Positions 1-12,959 of a DNA stretch of 64,000 nt are shown piece by piece. The first letter of the stretch is position 1, and each line of letters opens with the position of its first letter. This stretch comes from Calliopum simillimum. Lineage: Eukaryota > Arthropoda > Insecta > Diptera > Lauxaniidae. A program made the position numbers and the translations under genes. The stretch spans positions 48,727,061 to 48,791,060 of the forward strand of contig OX638369.1 in assembly GCA_951812925.1 (NCBI GenBank), in the 5' to 3' direction. Under the pieces are notes generated by a model. It worked only from the letters and a program-made list of their open reading frames with translations, had not been told where the DNA came from and did not search any database.

Positions 1-80
1 TACTTTTCCATAGCACGCCTCCTTCTCCTCGTTACATAGGGAAGGACAAAGTGAATTTATCCCGGGTGTAGGGTATAAAA
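1..80 (+). repeat. 3' end of a dispersed repeat, cut by window edge
   Basis: The first ~80 bases closely match 11696-11770: both have CACGCCTCCTTCTC, then CGTTACA, then GTGAAT and finish with GGGTGTAGGGTATA. This is the end of a repeat whose 142-bp tandem body is visible at 10.9-11.6 kb. The body of this first copy lies outside the window. I cannot name the family. Confidence 0.6.
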
Positions 81-122
81 TGCGTTCCCCCGCGCCTATA
101 AAAACCAAGTACGTACTTATTT

Positions 123-389
123 ACGCAATAATGTGAAACTTTTAATTGCTTGGTTTTGGCATTTTTTAAACACATACTTCGTAGACGTTGACTAAAAGAA
201 AATTTCCTATTTCTGGGTCCAAAAAATTCTAATTAGCTTTTCTGATGCTTAACTCACTATTTATCATGTTTTTGATGTTTTAGAACTTTTTGCACCCTGA
301 ATTGGAAAATTTTCTTTTAGCCAATGTCTATGAAAGATGTGTTTAAAAATGCCTAAAATCATGCAATAAAAAGTTTCACATTATTGCGT
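123..389. repeat. 266-bp hairpin (inverted-repeat) element
   Basis: The left arm starts ACGCAATAATGTGAAAC at 123 and the same sequence is found reverse-complemented ending at 389. Similarity continues inwards for ~95 bases per arm, through a shared TTTAAACACAT and CTAAAAGAAAATTT, around a ~75-base loop. This is the structure of a small non-autonomous hairpin element. No coding capacity is seen. Confidence 0.7.
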
Positions 390-3288
390 CTATAATCTAG
401 GTTAGAACTTCGTGTGTCTGGGTCATTAGATTCGAATTCAGCGTAGTAAAATACATCGAAAATGACTATTTTTACTTTCGTTTCTTGAGTGTTTTTTTTT
501 TTGTGTTTTCCGTTCAATGCAGTTATGAATAGATATCTTCAGGCTTTCAAAAAGAAGCTCTAAAAACCAACAAAAAATGTTTACTACCAAGCCCTTGAAT
601 GTAATGTACAAGTCAATAGAGAATGTGGTTGAAACAAGTCCACTGAAAGATGTTAATTATTGGAAAAGAAAATTCAAGAATCAAAAGATCCTTGGAGAGA
701 AATTGTACAAGAGATTGAAAAGAAAAACAGGACATGAATTCTCAATTTATCTCTAATCTTTCGAAACAGTCAAAATGACAACTGATTTGTATTTCTAGAA
801 ATTTTTGATTTCATGCCCAACCTCATAATACATCCATATTTACAAAGTGGCGTTCTTATGACAACAGCGCTGAATGGATTAAAAAAACGTACTCCGCTCA
901 ATTACAACATATACATATATTGGCAAATAACATACAAAATAAATAAATAAATACGGACCGAAAAAAAAATCATTTGGGAATCGTATGCGATTATGATGAA
1001 GCTTTAAATAGACCGCCAAGTACGCGGCGGAAGAAGGGAAAAACAAAGATGACTGTGGGGTTTCACTTGGGACCACAAGGATAATTTGCTTTGCAGTTCA
1101 ATTTAATGGCGCACAACAACAGCACTATAGGCAGTCGGGCACTTAATGGTATAAGCGTCCCCAGTGTGTTCTCACGATTCGTGTACAGAATGGGTATAAA
1201 ACAAGAAAAATCCAAAAAAACAAATGAAGAACAATCAAAAGAAATAACAATAAATGTACGAAAACGCACTGCGATATGATGTGAAAAGTTGAGAAATGAT
1301 TACAACACATGCAAAAGATTTGGGACGCATTCATGCGAGGAATACAGTGTAGCAAGTGGGGTGAAAGAAAATTCAATTATGTTAAGGACTACAAAATTAA
1401 AATAATGAAAATATTGAAATTTTAATGGGTGCCTAAAAATGTGCAACCAAAATTGCGTAGAACAGCTATTGGAGTTGTAAGGAAAATTTTTAAAAATATT
1501 GTTGCATACATTTAGGTGTTTTTTTTAAAATGCTTCTTACAATAAACTTATAAGTAACTACCGCACACAGCAGAGAATTCTTATTTTTTTAACCAAACTT
1601 GTGCTGAACACTCCCACAGTACAGCGCATCCTTGCATTACCACAAGGCAAAGTAAATATATAACACGATTGCATGTATGTGTTTGCCGCTGACTCAAAGG
1701 AAATTTGCGTCTGCCTGCTCTCTGGTAAATTAAATCAAAATAATCTACATTGTTGTTCAACGGAAACAGACAGCAATAAGATTTTTCAAGCGCGGAAGGC
1801 AGGACACACGCCAGTTTCTTGGCAGTTACAATGTCTAGACAACAAGAGGCAGGAACAAAATAAAAAAAAAAATAAAACTTTCTTATGTTATTTCTTATAA
1901 TGAAAAGGCTTTTAGCAAAATCATCTAAATGAAGTGTACCAATAATGCTACAGTTAAAAGAAACAGCATTCCCATAACTTCCGTTGTAGCGGAAACGGAC
2001 ATACAACCAACTGACAACAGTTAGACGCAATAGACATTGCGTTGTTCTTCTAAATGTCAGCGCGTATTATAAGAAAACGTAGAGAATACGTCGGCCATTA
2101 GTAGTGGCGTCATTTTTTCGTAAGTAAAGTCATAGCGGATGTGACTCATAGTACAGGAGTGGCAGTTCGAGAGACTTCAGGACATATCCTCATACTTAGT
2201 TTTTCCCTCTCTTTCCCCGGTACTTGACGTTGTTTCCTTTCTTTCTGGATAAATCTGCGTTGTGCTGACAATCGCAAATAAATTTCATATTTTATTATAT
2301 TTCGTATTCTGTTTTATTTTCCCTTTTTTGTTTCTTATCCTGCATTCGAGTGACAGTATTCTTGCAATATCTTCTTACTTACTCAGCATCCTTGCTGTCA
2401 AAGTATCCGTAAAAGCGTAATACAATCGCTTTTCATACGGTCGACAAAATTTCGTTTTAATTAATTTTAAATGCCTGTCGCTGTCTGCCAGTTTTTTTGG
2501 TTTTTTCCGTCTGGCAACTTTTAAGCCAATTTCGCTTAATTAGTTAAAAAGAATCCATTAGAGACGTTGCATTTTTTTGCTATTTCAATACAAAAATTAT
2601 TTTGGAATTTTCCACAAATTAAAGGAATTTAATGAATCATCATATGGCATGTAAATTGTTACTTGAATTTAAAAACGTTTGTAACTAATACATAGAGGTT
2701 ATAGGTTTTCGTCACCAGTAAGATCAAAATAAACATTCAGATATCTCTGTCCATACTATTAGTACAATAGTTTTCTTGAAAATGAAAACTCCCCGAGCTA
2801 TTGGTATCCCAGGAAAATGAAGACTATTCTGCAAAATACATATGCGATTTCAAGTAAATTTATCATGTATATTATTATTATTATTATTATCATGTAAACG
2901 GGTCGTACCGAAATCGTGTGGGAAAAAAGTTACCAAAGGTTATAAGTAGCAAAAATCAGTTTTTGCAAATCATGTTAACGCTAACTTTTACAGAAAACAG
3001 TTTTTAACATTTTTAAAGCCTACAAAATTTTTTTATAAAAAAATCTAGAAGTTGATTTCGCATGCCTTTTAATTTAAGAATAGTCGTATCATGTGTACAT
3101 GTCACGTACAAACCTATAATGGGTCCCAAGGAAAGGATATGTTTTTTAGGTAAAAATTCTCTATCTATTGGTAAAAGCTATCTGTACCTATAAATATTAG
3201 ACTTTTTAAAACTGCGTAAACGGATTCGAAGTGACACATGCCTGATGATTACTCAAATTTTTAAAGCCTTCTAGCTTGCATTCAAGTG
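390..3288. other. gene-free AT-rich DNA
   Basis: No ORF here shows a recognisable domain. The longest, 149 codons on the minus strand at 1581-2030, has biased composition and no family features. A short TTA microsatellite lies at about 2869-2892. The segment ~2050-2340 looks a little like LTR or promoter DNA (AATAAA near 2278) but I could not find paired ends. Confidence 0.5.
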
Positions 3289-5202
3289 CACGGTGGTTTT
3301 TAAAAAATTTCAACTTTTTGAAATACCACCCGCGATTTTTTTCGGGGATAGTGTTGGGGGACTCTTCTAGTATCAGAATCCGGGAACCGCGAAATCGAAC
3401 GTCCAGCCGTTTTTTTTTTTTTTCGACATTTTAGTTTTTTTGACGATTTTTGAGAATGTCTCGGATTTATACACATATTATGTACACATATATATGTATG
3501 TACGTACATATATATACTTGTATATGTATATATGTGTAATATATATATATGTATATATATATACATACATGCATACATACATATAAAAGGTATCGTTTCC
3601 GCACCATTTATTTTTAAAAAATCTGTTTTTTCGTATATAAAAAAACACAAACAAAAACCGGATACCGCAATAGTCACTCCAGATGTGATTTTTGATGCTT
3701 AATCCGAATCCGGTCTTAGAATTGCTCTATTACTTCTGGACTTTAAGATATCCTTACATATATGTATAAAGGACACCACTTTTTTTCCTATTTTTGAAGT
3801 TATATAACAAGATAAGATAATATTATGCCGTAAAATCTGGTATGACAGTTAATAGCCCTAGTTTTTTTCTTGAAAACTCAATCAAACCGATAACGATATC
3901 TTTTTTTTTGTCGGAGATATCTTTACCTAAAAAGTTAAAAAAGTGCAAAAACACGATTTTTGGCTATATTGGATATTATATGCAGGACACACAAAATTCT
4001 TCTGTGAATTTCTATTGCCAGAAGCATTTAGTACTTTCTTTTGGCTTTCAATTGAGCTACTAAATGTTCATCTGCAATATTCCTCTACAAAGTTATGACC
4101 ATTTAAAAATTACATTATGAAGTGCAAACTCACAGGGGTGCCACTAAAATATAGTGTACGAGTATTTCTTATATACGTATTGCTGCAACATGTCGTCTTA
4201 AAATAGTCATAACTTTTTAGAAAACAACAACAAGATACCACTTGTTAGCTCATTTTGAAGATAAAGAATGGTTTTAAATGCTTCGGTTGGTAAAAAAGAG
4301 CAGACGAATTTCATCCGTACTGTATACAACCTCAAATATAGCCGAAAACCGAGATTTTTCGCTTTAAGTTTCATGGTGTGATTTTAAAGTTAACATAACT
4401 TTGCAGAGAAATATTGCAGATAAACATTTGATAGCTCAATTTAAAGCCAAAGGAAAGTACCAAATGCTTCTGGTAATAGAAATTCACAAAAAAATTTTGT
4501 GTGTCCTGCATATAACATCCAATATAGCCAAAAATCGTGTTTTTGCACTTTTTCAACATTTTAGGCAAAGATATCTCCGACAAAAAAAAAGATATCATTA
4601 TTCGTTTGATTGAGTTTTCAAGAAAAAAACTAGGGCTATTAACTGTCATACCAGATTTTACGGCATAGTATTACCTTATCTTGTTATATAACTTCAAAAA
4701 TAGGAAAAAAAGTGGTGTCCTTTAAACATTTATGTAAGGATATCTCAAAGGCCAGACGTATTAGAGCAATTCTAATACCGGAATCGGAATAAGCATCAAA
4801 AACCACATCAGGAATGACTATTTTTGTTTCCGGTTTTTGTTTGTGTTTTTCTTAAATACGAAAAAACCTATTTTTTTTTAAATAAAAGGTGCGGAAACGA
4901 TACCTTTCATATGTATGTATGTGTGTATGTATATATATATCCATATATATATATTACACATATATACATATACAAGTATTTATATGTACGTATATACATA
5001 TATATGTGTACATAATATGTATATAAATCCGAGACATTCTCAAAAATCGTTAAAAAAACTAAAATGTCGAAAAAAAAAAAACGGCTGGACGTTCGATTTC
5101 GCGGTTCCCGGATTCTGATACTAGAAGGGTCCCCCAACACTATCCCCGAAAAAAATCGCGGGTGGTATTTCAAAAAGTTGAATTTTTTTAAAAACCACCG
5201 TG
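3289..5202. repeat. 1.9-kb foldback element
   Basis: A left arm (3289 to ~4118) and a right arm (~4372 to 5202) are reverse complements of each other over about 830 bases, with a ~250-base spacer. Both ends read CACGGTGGTTTTTAAAAA inwards. Shared landmarks include CCGCGAAATCGAACGTCCAG, a TATA/TACA-rich microsatellite tract in each arm, and TGACAGTTAATAGCCCTAG. The ORFs on opposite strands in the two arms encode near-identical peptides only because the arms are inverted copies. A short AGTG flanks both ends and could be a target duplication. No transposase is present, so the element would depend on another. Confidence 0.85.
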
Positions 5203-5463
5203 AGTGATATAATCAAATATTACTAAAATCGGAAACATTAAAATTTTTTACCTGGTACTTCACGGGGAAAACCCCAATTAACAAAATTTCCAGAAAAAGT
5301 TGGGAGGACTTCGGAGCAAAATTCTTTACCGATTAGATCTTATGAAATTTGGAACTAGTGCAAAACTCACATATGTATATAGCCAGTATCTACATAATTT
5401 TAATGGTCTATAAAACATTTTATCAAAATCTAATTTAAAAGTTTGTTTTATTTACGTACCTAA

Positions 5464-5783
5464 GGCACTAAGTACCAGTACGAGGAAAAAGTAGTGTCAT
5501 AATATGAATTGGGTGACATTTTGTTAGAGTGATTTAGTTGAAGAATATGTTTAGAGATATTGAATAACAAAGTATTTAACAAGTAACAATATATGTATAT
5601 TAACATAAATCTTATAGTAGAACCCTACAAGTGATTTAAATTGTTTTCTGGTTTCAAGAAAGATAAACTTGATGGTGTGGAATTGAGGGCATTAGTATTC
5701 AAAATTATATCGGACAAATAACTGACTATTATGGCACATAATATGTATGACATTACTTTTGCCTTTTACTGGTACTTAGTGCC
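5464..5783. repeat. 320-bp inverted-repeat element (MITE-like)
   Basis: The termini are perfect inverted copies of GGCACTAAGTACCAGTA (5464-5480 and 5767-5783). The similarity continues inwards for ~45 bases (AAAAGTARTGTCATA). Part of the right arm (TATGGCACATAATATGTATG) recurs near 9560, showing a dispersed family. Non-coding. Confidence 0.7.
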
Positions 5784-6059
5784 TTTGGAACTTCGACTTC
5801 TCAATTGTGAAAATCGAATTGGCCTTGAAACTCAAGAAAGAAATCTGAAAAAGAAACAGAGAAAACAACTAAAATTAAAACAACAAAATTGCCTTAAGAT
5901 AAAGAAATGTTAAATACAGCAATAGATAAATGTATAGTGTGGGTGTATACGTACGAGTATGCAGCCTTACTGAAAATTAAATACCCTATCAAAAGGAAAA
6001 CTTTCTAGCGCTTCTGTTCGAAGCACTTTTAAAGCGCTTATTTCCATAGAAATATAGAA

Positions 6060-6560
6060 ACCCTTACACAATGATTTTTTGTAAGACTGCAGTAAGAACA
6101 ACATGGGTTCGAACCCAGCCAGGGTGAAGGGTGATTTTTCTTTTACTTTTATTTTATATTTTTTTTTTTTGTAGGTATCATTTTTTTTTTAATAAACTAT
6201 CTTTTATTCAAAATTTTTTTATATAATTTTTCTATGTTCCTTTCTCTTATTTATTCACTTCTGTTCAATTAAATTGAAACTGATTGCACAATGATTCCTT
6301 GTAAGGCTGCAGTAAGAACAACATGGGTTCGAACCCAGCCCGGGAAATTTTTTTTACTTTTTTTTTATTTTTTTGGTATATTTTTTTTTTATTAAAGTAT
6401 TTTTTATTCAACATTTTTTTATTTTACTTTTCTATTTTCGTTTCTCTTATTTATTCACTTTTGTTTAATTGAATTGAAAATGATTACACAATGATTCTAT
6501 GTAAGACTAGAAGTGTTTTTGAAGCACTTCTTTTCCCCTTAGGCTACAACGCTCTTGTAA
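6060..6560 (+). repeat. tandem repeat units with tRNA-like B-box and T-runs
   Basis: Two ~220-base units (from about 6067 and 6287), plus the start of a third at ~6485, share ACACAATGATT, TGTAAG, CTGCAGTAAGAACAACATGG and GGTTCGAACCCAGCC, followed by a long T-rich tract. GGTTCGAACCC is a perfect match to the RNA polymerase III B-box (tRNA T-arm) and could fold into a T-arm. I do not see a convincing A-box, acceptor stem or anticodon arm, so this is not a functional tRNA. A relative of the unit start occurs at ~57438. Confidence 0.6.
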
Positions 6561-8900
6561 TGAAAGTTTGTATGTGGGTTAAATAATTCTAAAAGATCTA
6601 CTTATGTGGTAATGAAGTAATTTTATGGCTACAGTTGGACTTTCCACGCCATTTTACACTCTAAATAAAGCGGTGTTAAATTATGTTAAATTTATTATTG
6701 ACTTCCTAACTTTTGCCATTTATTTTTGGCATTTTAAAATCAATTATATGTCAAATTTGTCACTTAACCAGAAGTAAAAGCTTTTTTACTCTTAAGAGTA
6801 CCGAAGAAAATTCAAAAACATTGACCGAAAAATCGACCTTTTTGTTTTTAGTCACCATTTATTTTTTATTACCTTAAAAAAATGCCGCTTATCGTCCTAT
6901 GTAATGTCTAATGAGTCTGGTATTGTATTTATGATAACCATTTATTCATTGTTGAATGAGACAAATTTGCATTATGCCTAATACTTTTGGTCAAGGCTGT
7001 ATAAATGATGAAAGAGTTTGACACATTGCTGACTGAAATTTTTACAGAGTACTGTGTGCAACTTACACACAATTTTATGTAGAGTGTATATAGAACTACT
7101 TGTAATGAATCATTGTAGGTATTTGTGTAAAATACTTTTGTTGTCAAAGTTTTTAAGAGCGTCAAAACAAAGATTTATGTAAAAATTCAACTCTTTAACT
7201 TGCAATGAAATGTTGACTAAATCTGTGTTTCAGAATAAAACAACAATTATTTCTTTCCGTTTTGTGGATGGTGTTGTTACTAAACTACAAGTATTGTAGT
7301 TGTATTGTTTACTTCCTTTGTTTGTATTTGTATAATGGTGGTAGTGTTAGTGTGTGTACTTATTTTAATATGTGTTTTTCCGCAAGTTTCGTATTTGGCT
7401 TAAAGGTGTTTTTACGAAATTCACACACATTATTATGAAACTATTGTTTACGTATTCATTATATACGTACTCATTACAAGAGTATGTGTACAATGGTGTA
7501 TCCCAGCAACCGCTCAGATTAGTTAACAGTAATAAAAAATTTTCTAACCTTTTTCAAACACAATATTTGGAAACCTTTCTGAATTCGATAAAACAGGAGA
7601 TAGCATATCTTAAGAAAAAATTATTTGTTTTGTATGACCAAAACAACACTTTGTTTTATTTTTTTTATGATTTGATTTCCAAGGTAGATCTCTAACTTTA
7701 CTTTTTGACTCGAGGATGATTAGAGATTAACATGTGATATCTAATGTAGAAGCTTAAATTTCTCTTACTTTATAGACAGTGTTTGTTGGGATATGTTTAA
7801 AATAATACACATATGCATAGGTATGTTTATGCAATTGTTCGTTTATTTTAGTGTTAATTCGTAAATATATGTACATACTTGAAACAAATATGTACCAATT
7901 AATGCACACGTGGAGGCTTCTGTTTTTACATGTGTGTTATATACATATAAAATTTGGAAAGGCAGCCAGAAAAAATACTTAAATATCATAGGCACCAATA
8001 TATTGATCATCACTCGAAACGCTTATTAGATACCATCTAACCTATGGTATATACAAGTTTCAATTATCATGTTATTTCATGTAAAATAAATAAGAATTTA
8101 TTTAAATACCACCACCCAACAAGAATTTTTGGAATGTGGGGTTTTTTTCTATTTTGTAAATCTACTGCATAATTTCTTACGTACAATTCACGTGTTTGTT
8201 GTTACTTGTGCGCTCGAAAGTATATTATTTTGTTATCGAGCAGCATCATAAGAGAAGGATATATAGGAATTGGAAAAGCCGTGGAAGTGAATCAAAATTT
8301 GTGTATTGTACTATGGAAACGATTCACTTTCGCAGTATGTTATAGAAGAAAGGAAAAGGAATAACTTTTACACTTACAAGATCACTTCGGCTTTAATATA
8401 TTTACATAAATATGTAGTTAGTACAACCGTTATTTTGTATATCCTAATTTTGTCCTATGTTGATTAGTTCGTACTTACCTGAAAAGAAAATGAAAAAATT
8501 AATTAATTTTAATTGGAAAATTATCACAGAGAGGGTCTAATGGACAAATTCTTTTGTTTAGTGCTAGCCTTGTCTTATGAAAAAAAGGGAGATTAATGCA
8601 GATAAAAACATAATTTAGGGATTTTTCAATCAAGAATGTACCAAAACAAAGCAAGAGAGTTTGTGGAATTGAAAATAAGCATGCATATAGAATACTTGAA
8701 TATTAAGTACGGAAAGTGATTTAAAGTAAGTTAACTACTTATATTTCACACATAAATTGTATTTTACTTAAGCCGTTTACGATAACTATATGAATTTGCA
8801 CAAATGGTTCAGCAAGCTTTGGGAAAAATTTTGCTGAATTTGGAATTTTTATTACTTCGGAACTCTAAACTATCGGAAAAATCTACAATTATTTTACAAA
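6561..8900. other. gene-free AT-rich DNA
   Basis: No gene is supported. The longest ORF (7372-7695, 107 codons, plus strand) is rich in F, L, Y and K as expected of translated AT-rich DNA and shows no motif. Confidence 0.5.
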
Positions 8901-8924
8901 GATATCAATCTCCACAGGTATTAC

Positions 8925-9360
8925 ATCATTCGACACGCACAACTAAAAAAATCCAATATATACCAAAAATATGGCTGAAAATGGGTTACACGTGTCTTTC
9001 CGAAAATCTGTATCAGGACGAATTTTTTTTAATCGATTTGTGAAGTTTTCTATTACTCCGTACAAATAATAATATTCTTGTGTTGAATTGACATACTAAA
9101 TTTTACGATCCTTACATCTGAGGTATATGACGTTTTCTGAAAACAGGATATTTTTGTAGAAAACTTTAACCCTCTTAATTCCTTAATTCTTAAGCAAAAT
9201 TATTTTGCCAAAATAGATTAACCCATTATATCCTGTTTTATGGGTCTTTTTAAACCCTTTTTCCAAAAACTTGCCAATAATGGGTTTATATATTCTAAAC
9301 AAATATTTCACGAATAGTTTCACCAGTAGTCATTAAAGGCAAGATGTGCTGAAAACTTAA
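8925..9360 (-). repeat. diverged copy of the 42.7-kb foldback family
   Basis: This segment shares a chain of short blocks with the elements at 42677-43951 and 55590-56300: CATCTGAGGTRTATGA, GATATTTTTGTA, TTTAACCC and the block CCCATTATATCCTGTTTTAT followed by GGGTCTTTTT. Order and spacing are conserved, so it is an old member of the same family. Strand is arbitrary. Confidence 0.55.
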
Positions 9361-10840
9361 GAAAAGCGCGAAAACTTTATAAATCGTCTAAAAAATATAT
9401 AAAACTGAATCGGCAAATGTCAAAAGGGTGGCAGTCAATTAATTTGAATATTTTAATTAAAAATAAATATAATTGATTTCCGTTTTTACAAAAAGTTTAC
9501 GTTGTTGTGAATTTGATTGCATTGAGTTGAAAAAATTATGGCCGTCAAATAAACAAAAATTATGCCACATAATATGTATGATATTACTTTTGCCCATTTA
9601 TTGACTTCCGCTCTTTTAACATTTGCCAATTCAAATACAAAACATAATAAAAAATAGAAGTCTTCAATAGTAATCACATCAAAGCACAAAACTTAATAAT
9701 AAATACAAGTAGTTAAACTCAATGCAAAATAAATATAAAAATGAATGAAATAAATATTTTAAGCACTAAGCCTACGAAATATTTTCCGTAGGCATATACG
9801 CTTATGCGTTTACTTGTGTGTAGAATAAAAAATAAAGAACCAAGCCACAAGCGCTTAAAACTTCCTGCCTTACATACACAAAAGAACAACAAAAGACTTC
9901 TTTTAAGCTTTTTATTGCTTGTGGAAAATTACTTTTATGTTCTGATTTTTATATGATTACTTATGGTTTAGTCCTTTTTTAATTTACACTAAAAAAAGCA
10001 ATATTAAAATTTTAAAAGTACACTCATTGATTCAATGGAATGTATATCGAACAAATTTTTTTAATAAAACAAGAATTTTATTTTAAATTTATTGTTTTAC
10101 GAACTTTTAATGTAATAATATCAATAGTCTTATTAAAAACTAGCATTTCCCGGTGTGACAAGAATTTGTTTCGACTAAAATATCGTAAAAAGTCATGAAA
10201 CGCGAAGAAAACACGAAAAAACAAAAAAAAAAAAATTAATATTTTAAATTTTTGGTTCTGATACCATAGCAGAGAACCTTAGGTGAAAAAAAAAACCTAA
10301 AAAACTAGTGATGCAGATACACGCGCCCTAACATTCATTTTAATATATATACTTAAATAAGGCATACAGAAATAAATTTTTACGAAACACCATTAATTTA
10401 ACTATAAGACGCATTTTTGTTTCAAACGTATAACGTTAGCATTCAACTAATGGTGCCTGTGCCATTAAAAAAATTTATCTTAATGGTATATTCTATTGTT
10501 TCAATAGCAAAAGCTAAAAATAATACTTTAAAGAGTCGTCTCCACAATTTTCAGTTAAGCCTTAACTGAAACTTTAACTGGAACTTTGACATTAAATTTC
10601 ATACAAAATTTTTATTTATCTGAAAGTTAAATTTTATCTGGACATTGTGAAAACGGCCCTAAGTCGTGCGTCTTATTGATTTAACGGTGCATCCTGTTAA
10701 ACAGGTTTTTGATACAAAGCTGATGAGTATGTGATACATCTCCAGTACACATGGAAATGGGCATTATGATTCGAAATAAATTTTTTAATCATTACATGTT
10801 TCTATTAGTTAATAAATAATAAGAGCAACATAATTTTAAA
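9361..10840. other. gene-free AT-rich DNA
   Basis: Nothing coding is seen. A short copy of the 5.5-5.8 kb repeat (CACATAATATGTATGATATT) is at about 9564-9583. The rest is low-complexity A+T. Confidence 0.5.
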
Positions 10841-10894
10841 ACTAACAAGGGTGGTATCTTTGGCCTGGCCAAAAACTAAATACCCTACTATAAG

Positions 10895-11775
10895 AACAAA
10901 TTGCTTATATGGGAAGTGCCATGCCCTCACCTTCGAGCTTACCTTGATTTTGCGTAGAGCTTGCATTTACTATTCTGAGTGTTTGAGTAAAATTCGGTTA
11001 GGTTTTCTTCAAAAAATCTTTCAGTATAGCATTTTGAAACTTTCGCTTATATGGGAGGTGCCACGCCCTCAAATTCTACTTCGCCTACTTTAAGCTCAGA
11101 GTTTACAATTAATGTTCTTCGGGTTTGAGTGAAATTTGGTTGGATTATCTCAAAAAACACTTTCATTATATAATTTTAAACATTTGCTTATATGGGAGAT
11201 TCCACGCCCTCTTGTCCGAGTTTACCTAGATCTTGCGTATAGCATGCATTTATAGATCCGAGTGTTTGAGTGTAATTTAGTTGGGTTATTCCGTATAACA
11301 TTTTGAAACTTTTGTTTATATGGGAGGTGCCACGCCCTCTGGTCCGAATTCGCCTAGTTTTTGCTCAGAGCTTATATTTTTTTTCCCTAGTATTTATATG
11401 GATTTTGCTTCTGTTATTGCGAATAATGTTGTTATTATTGCATTTTGAATGTATTTTTTATATGGGGGTAGGCGTGTCCGTTGACCAATTTCGCTCATTT
11501 TGAATCCCCCGAGCTAGCTTTTACGGCGGAGGCTATGCACCAAATTTCCTAGAATTATGTTGCTCAGTTTTCCCAAAAAATGTATTTCCACACACACCCA
11601 GCCAGCCAGCCACTCAGCCAGCCACCCAGCCAGCCAGCCAAACAGACGGACATGGCTATATCGACTCAGGAGGTGACGCTGATCAAGAAGATATATATAC
11701 TTTTCTATATCTGCCACGCCTCCTTCTCTGCGTTACAAACGGAGTGAATGTACCCTGGGTGTAGGGTATAGATAT
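10895..11775 (+). repeat. ~142-bp tandem array with CAGC tract and conserved 3' end
   Basis: The motif TTATATGGGAGGTGCCACGCC and variants recur at 10904, 11046, 11187, 11315 and 11457, giving steps of 142, 141, 128 and 142 bases. The array is followed by an imperfect CAGC-type microsatellite (~11595-11640), ACAGACGGACATGGCTATAT, and a tail TACTTTTCTATAT...GGGTGTAGGGTATA also found at 1-80. This looks like the 3' part of a mobile element with internal tandem repeats. The ORFs here are by-products. Confidence 0.7.
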
Positions 11776-11964
11776 TATGATTAAATACTGCCTATCGATC
11801 TATTTTAATGAAAAAAAGTTATTGACCTTATCGTAATAAACATCATTTTCACAGCTTATTTTCTCTGAGTGATTTTTATTTTTTACTTTTTTTTTGTTCC
11901 GAAAGGAAATCCTGCAATTACAAATTTTTAAATATATTGTTGTAATCGGCTTCTTTATGTTACA

Positions 11965-12205
11965 TTTAGTGAAAAATGCTGAGCTACAGCCGTACGAATA
12001 AAAACAAAAGTTGTCGATAGCTAGACAACGGACGAAAGACATTGCTTGCACGACAAGAGTTATGAAAAATTGTTAAAAAAAAAAAAAAAAAAAATTTTTC
12101 CTGATGATGGCTTAAAAATTAAGCCGAAATATTGAAAATAAAACTACATAAAAACATTTCTTTTGTTTTTATTCGTACGGCTGTAGCTCAGCATTTTTCA
12201 CTAAA
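11965..12205. repeat. 46-bp perfect inverted repeat around a hammerhead-like motif
   Basis: 11965-12010 (starting TTTAGTGAAAAATGCTGAGC) is the exact reverse complement of 12160-12205. The 149-base spacer contains a run of A and then CTGATGA (12101-12107), a 7-bp stem GGCTTAA/TTAAGCC with an AAA loop, and GAAA (12126-12129). CTGATGA-stem-GAAA is the core order of a hammerhead ribozyme, a motif known in Penelope-like retroelements. One extra U lies between A9 and the stem, and stems I and III are poor, so any activity is doubtful. No Penelope reverse transcriptase is seen. Confidence 0.5.
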
Positions 12206-12275
12206 TTTTTAAATATTTAAAAATCAATCAATAAACAAAATTAAAAAATAAAAAACCACCACTAAAATAAACCAA

Positions 12276-12452
12276 ATGATATATGTTAGTATGTATTTAC
12301 ATGAAATTGTTGAAAAACATTATTGTCTGCTCAAAACAAACAAAGAACCTAATGCTGACATTTCGGATGCAGCGCCAATACCAAACGGAAGTTGCAAAAA
12401 AAGCAAAGTAGATGATATTGTTCCTGTCGCTGCTGTATATACGCATAAATAA
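12276..12452 (+). CDS. small hypothetical ORF, 58 codons
   Basis: An ATG at 12276 opens a 58-codon frame ending in TAA at 12450-12452. Its second half has balanced, protein-like composition (KEPNADISDAAPIPNGSCKK, then KVDDIVPVAAVY), unlike the F/L/K/N-rich translation of the surrounding DNA. I do not recognise it and see no signal peptide. It could be a remnant of a transposon gene or an exon, or it could be chance. It is listed because it differs in composition from its surroundings. Confidence 0.2.
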   Translation: MIYVSMYLHEIVEKHYCLLKTNKEPNADISDAAPIPNGSCKKSKVDDIVPVAAVYTHK

Positions 12453-12656
12453 TTGAACACAAAAATATAAGCCATAAGTAGTCGTACAAAACAGACACAA
12501 AAGCATACGCACATTTTCAGCACAGTAACGTTCAAAAATATGGTTGAACAGACTTCATCAGAAAACGACAATATTGTCATAATCACAATAATAAATAGTT
12601 CATCATTTATTATCCACTATACGTTATCCATTATCCATCATTCATTATCCACTATA

Positions 12657-12915
<259 letters not shown>

Positions 12916-12959
12916 CTCTTGGTTTGAAAACTGATAAATACATATATTTTTAAAAATCT

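Noticed and set aside
1581..2030. 149-codon minus-strand ORF
   Set aside because: Long for random DNA but with biased composition and no recognisable signal peptide, domain or splice structure.
2050..2345. Possible solo LTR (starts TGTCAGCG, contains AATAAA)
   Set aside because: No matching end, no flanking duplication and no second copy in the window.
3300..3677. 125-codon minus-strand ORF and its mirror at 4824-5118
   Set aside because: Both are translations of the two arms of one foldback, including a TATA-type microsatellite.
6090..6125. Functional tRNA gene at the GGTTCGAACCC motif
   Set aside because: Only the T-arm/B-box is convincing; no acceptor stem, anticodon arm or A-box at proper spacing.
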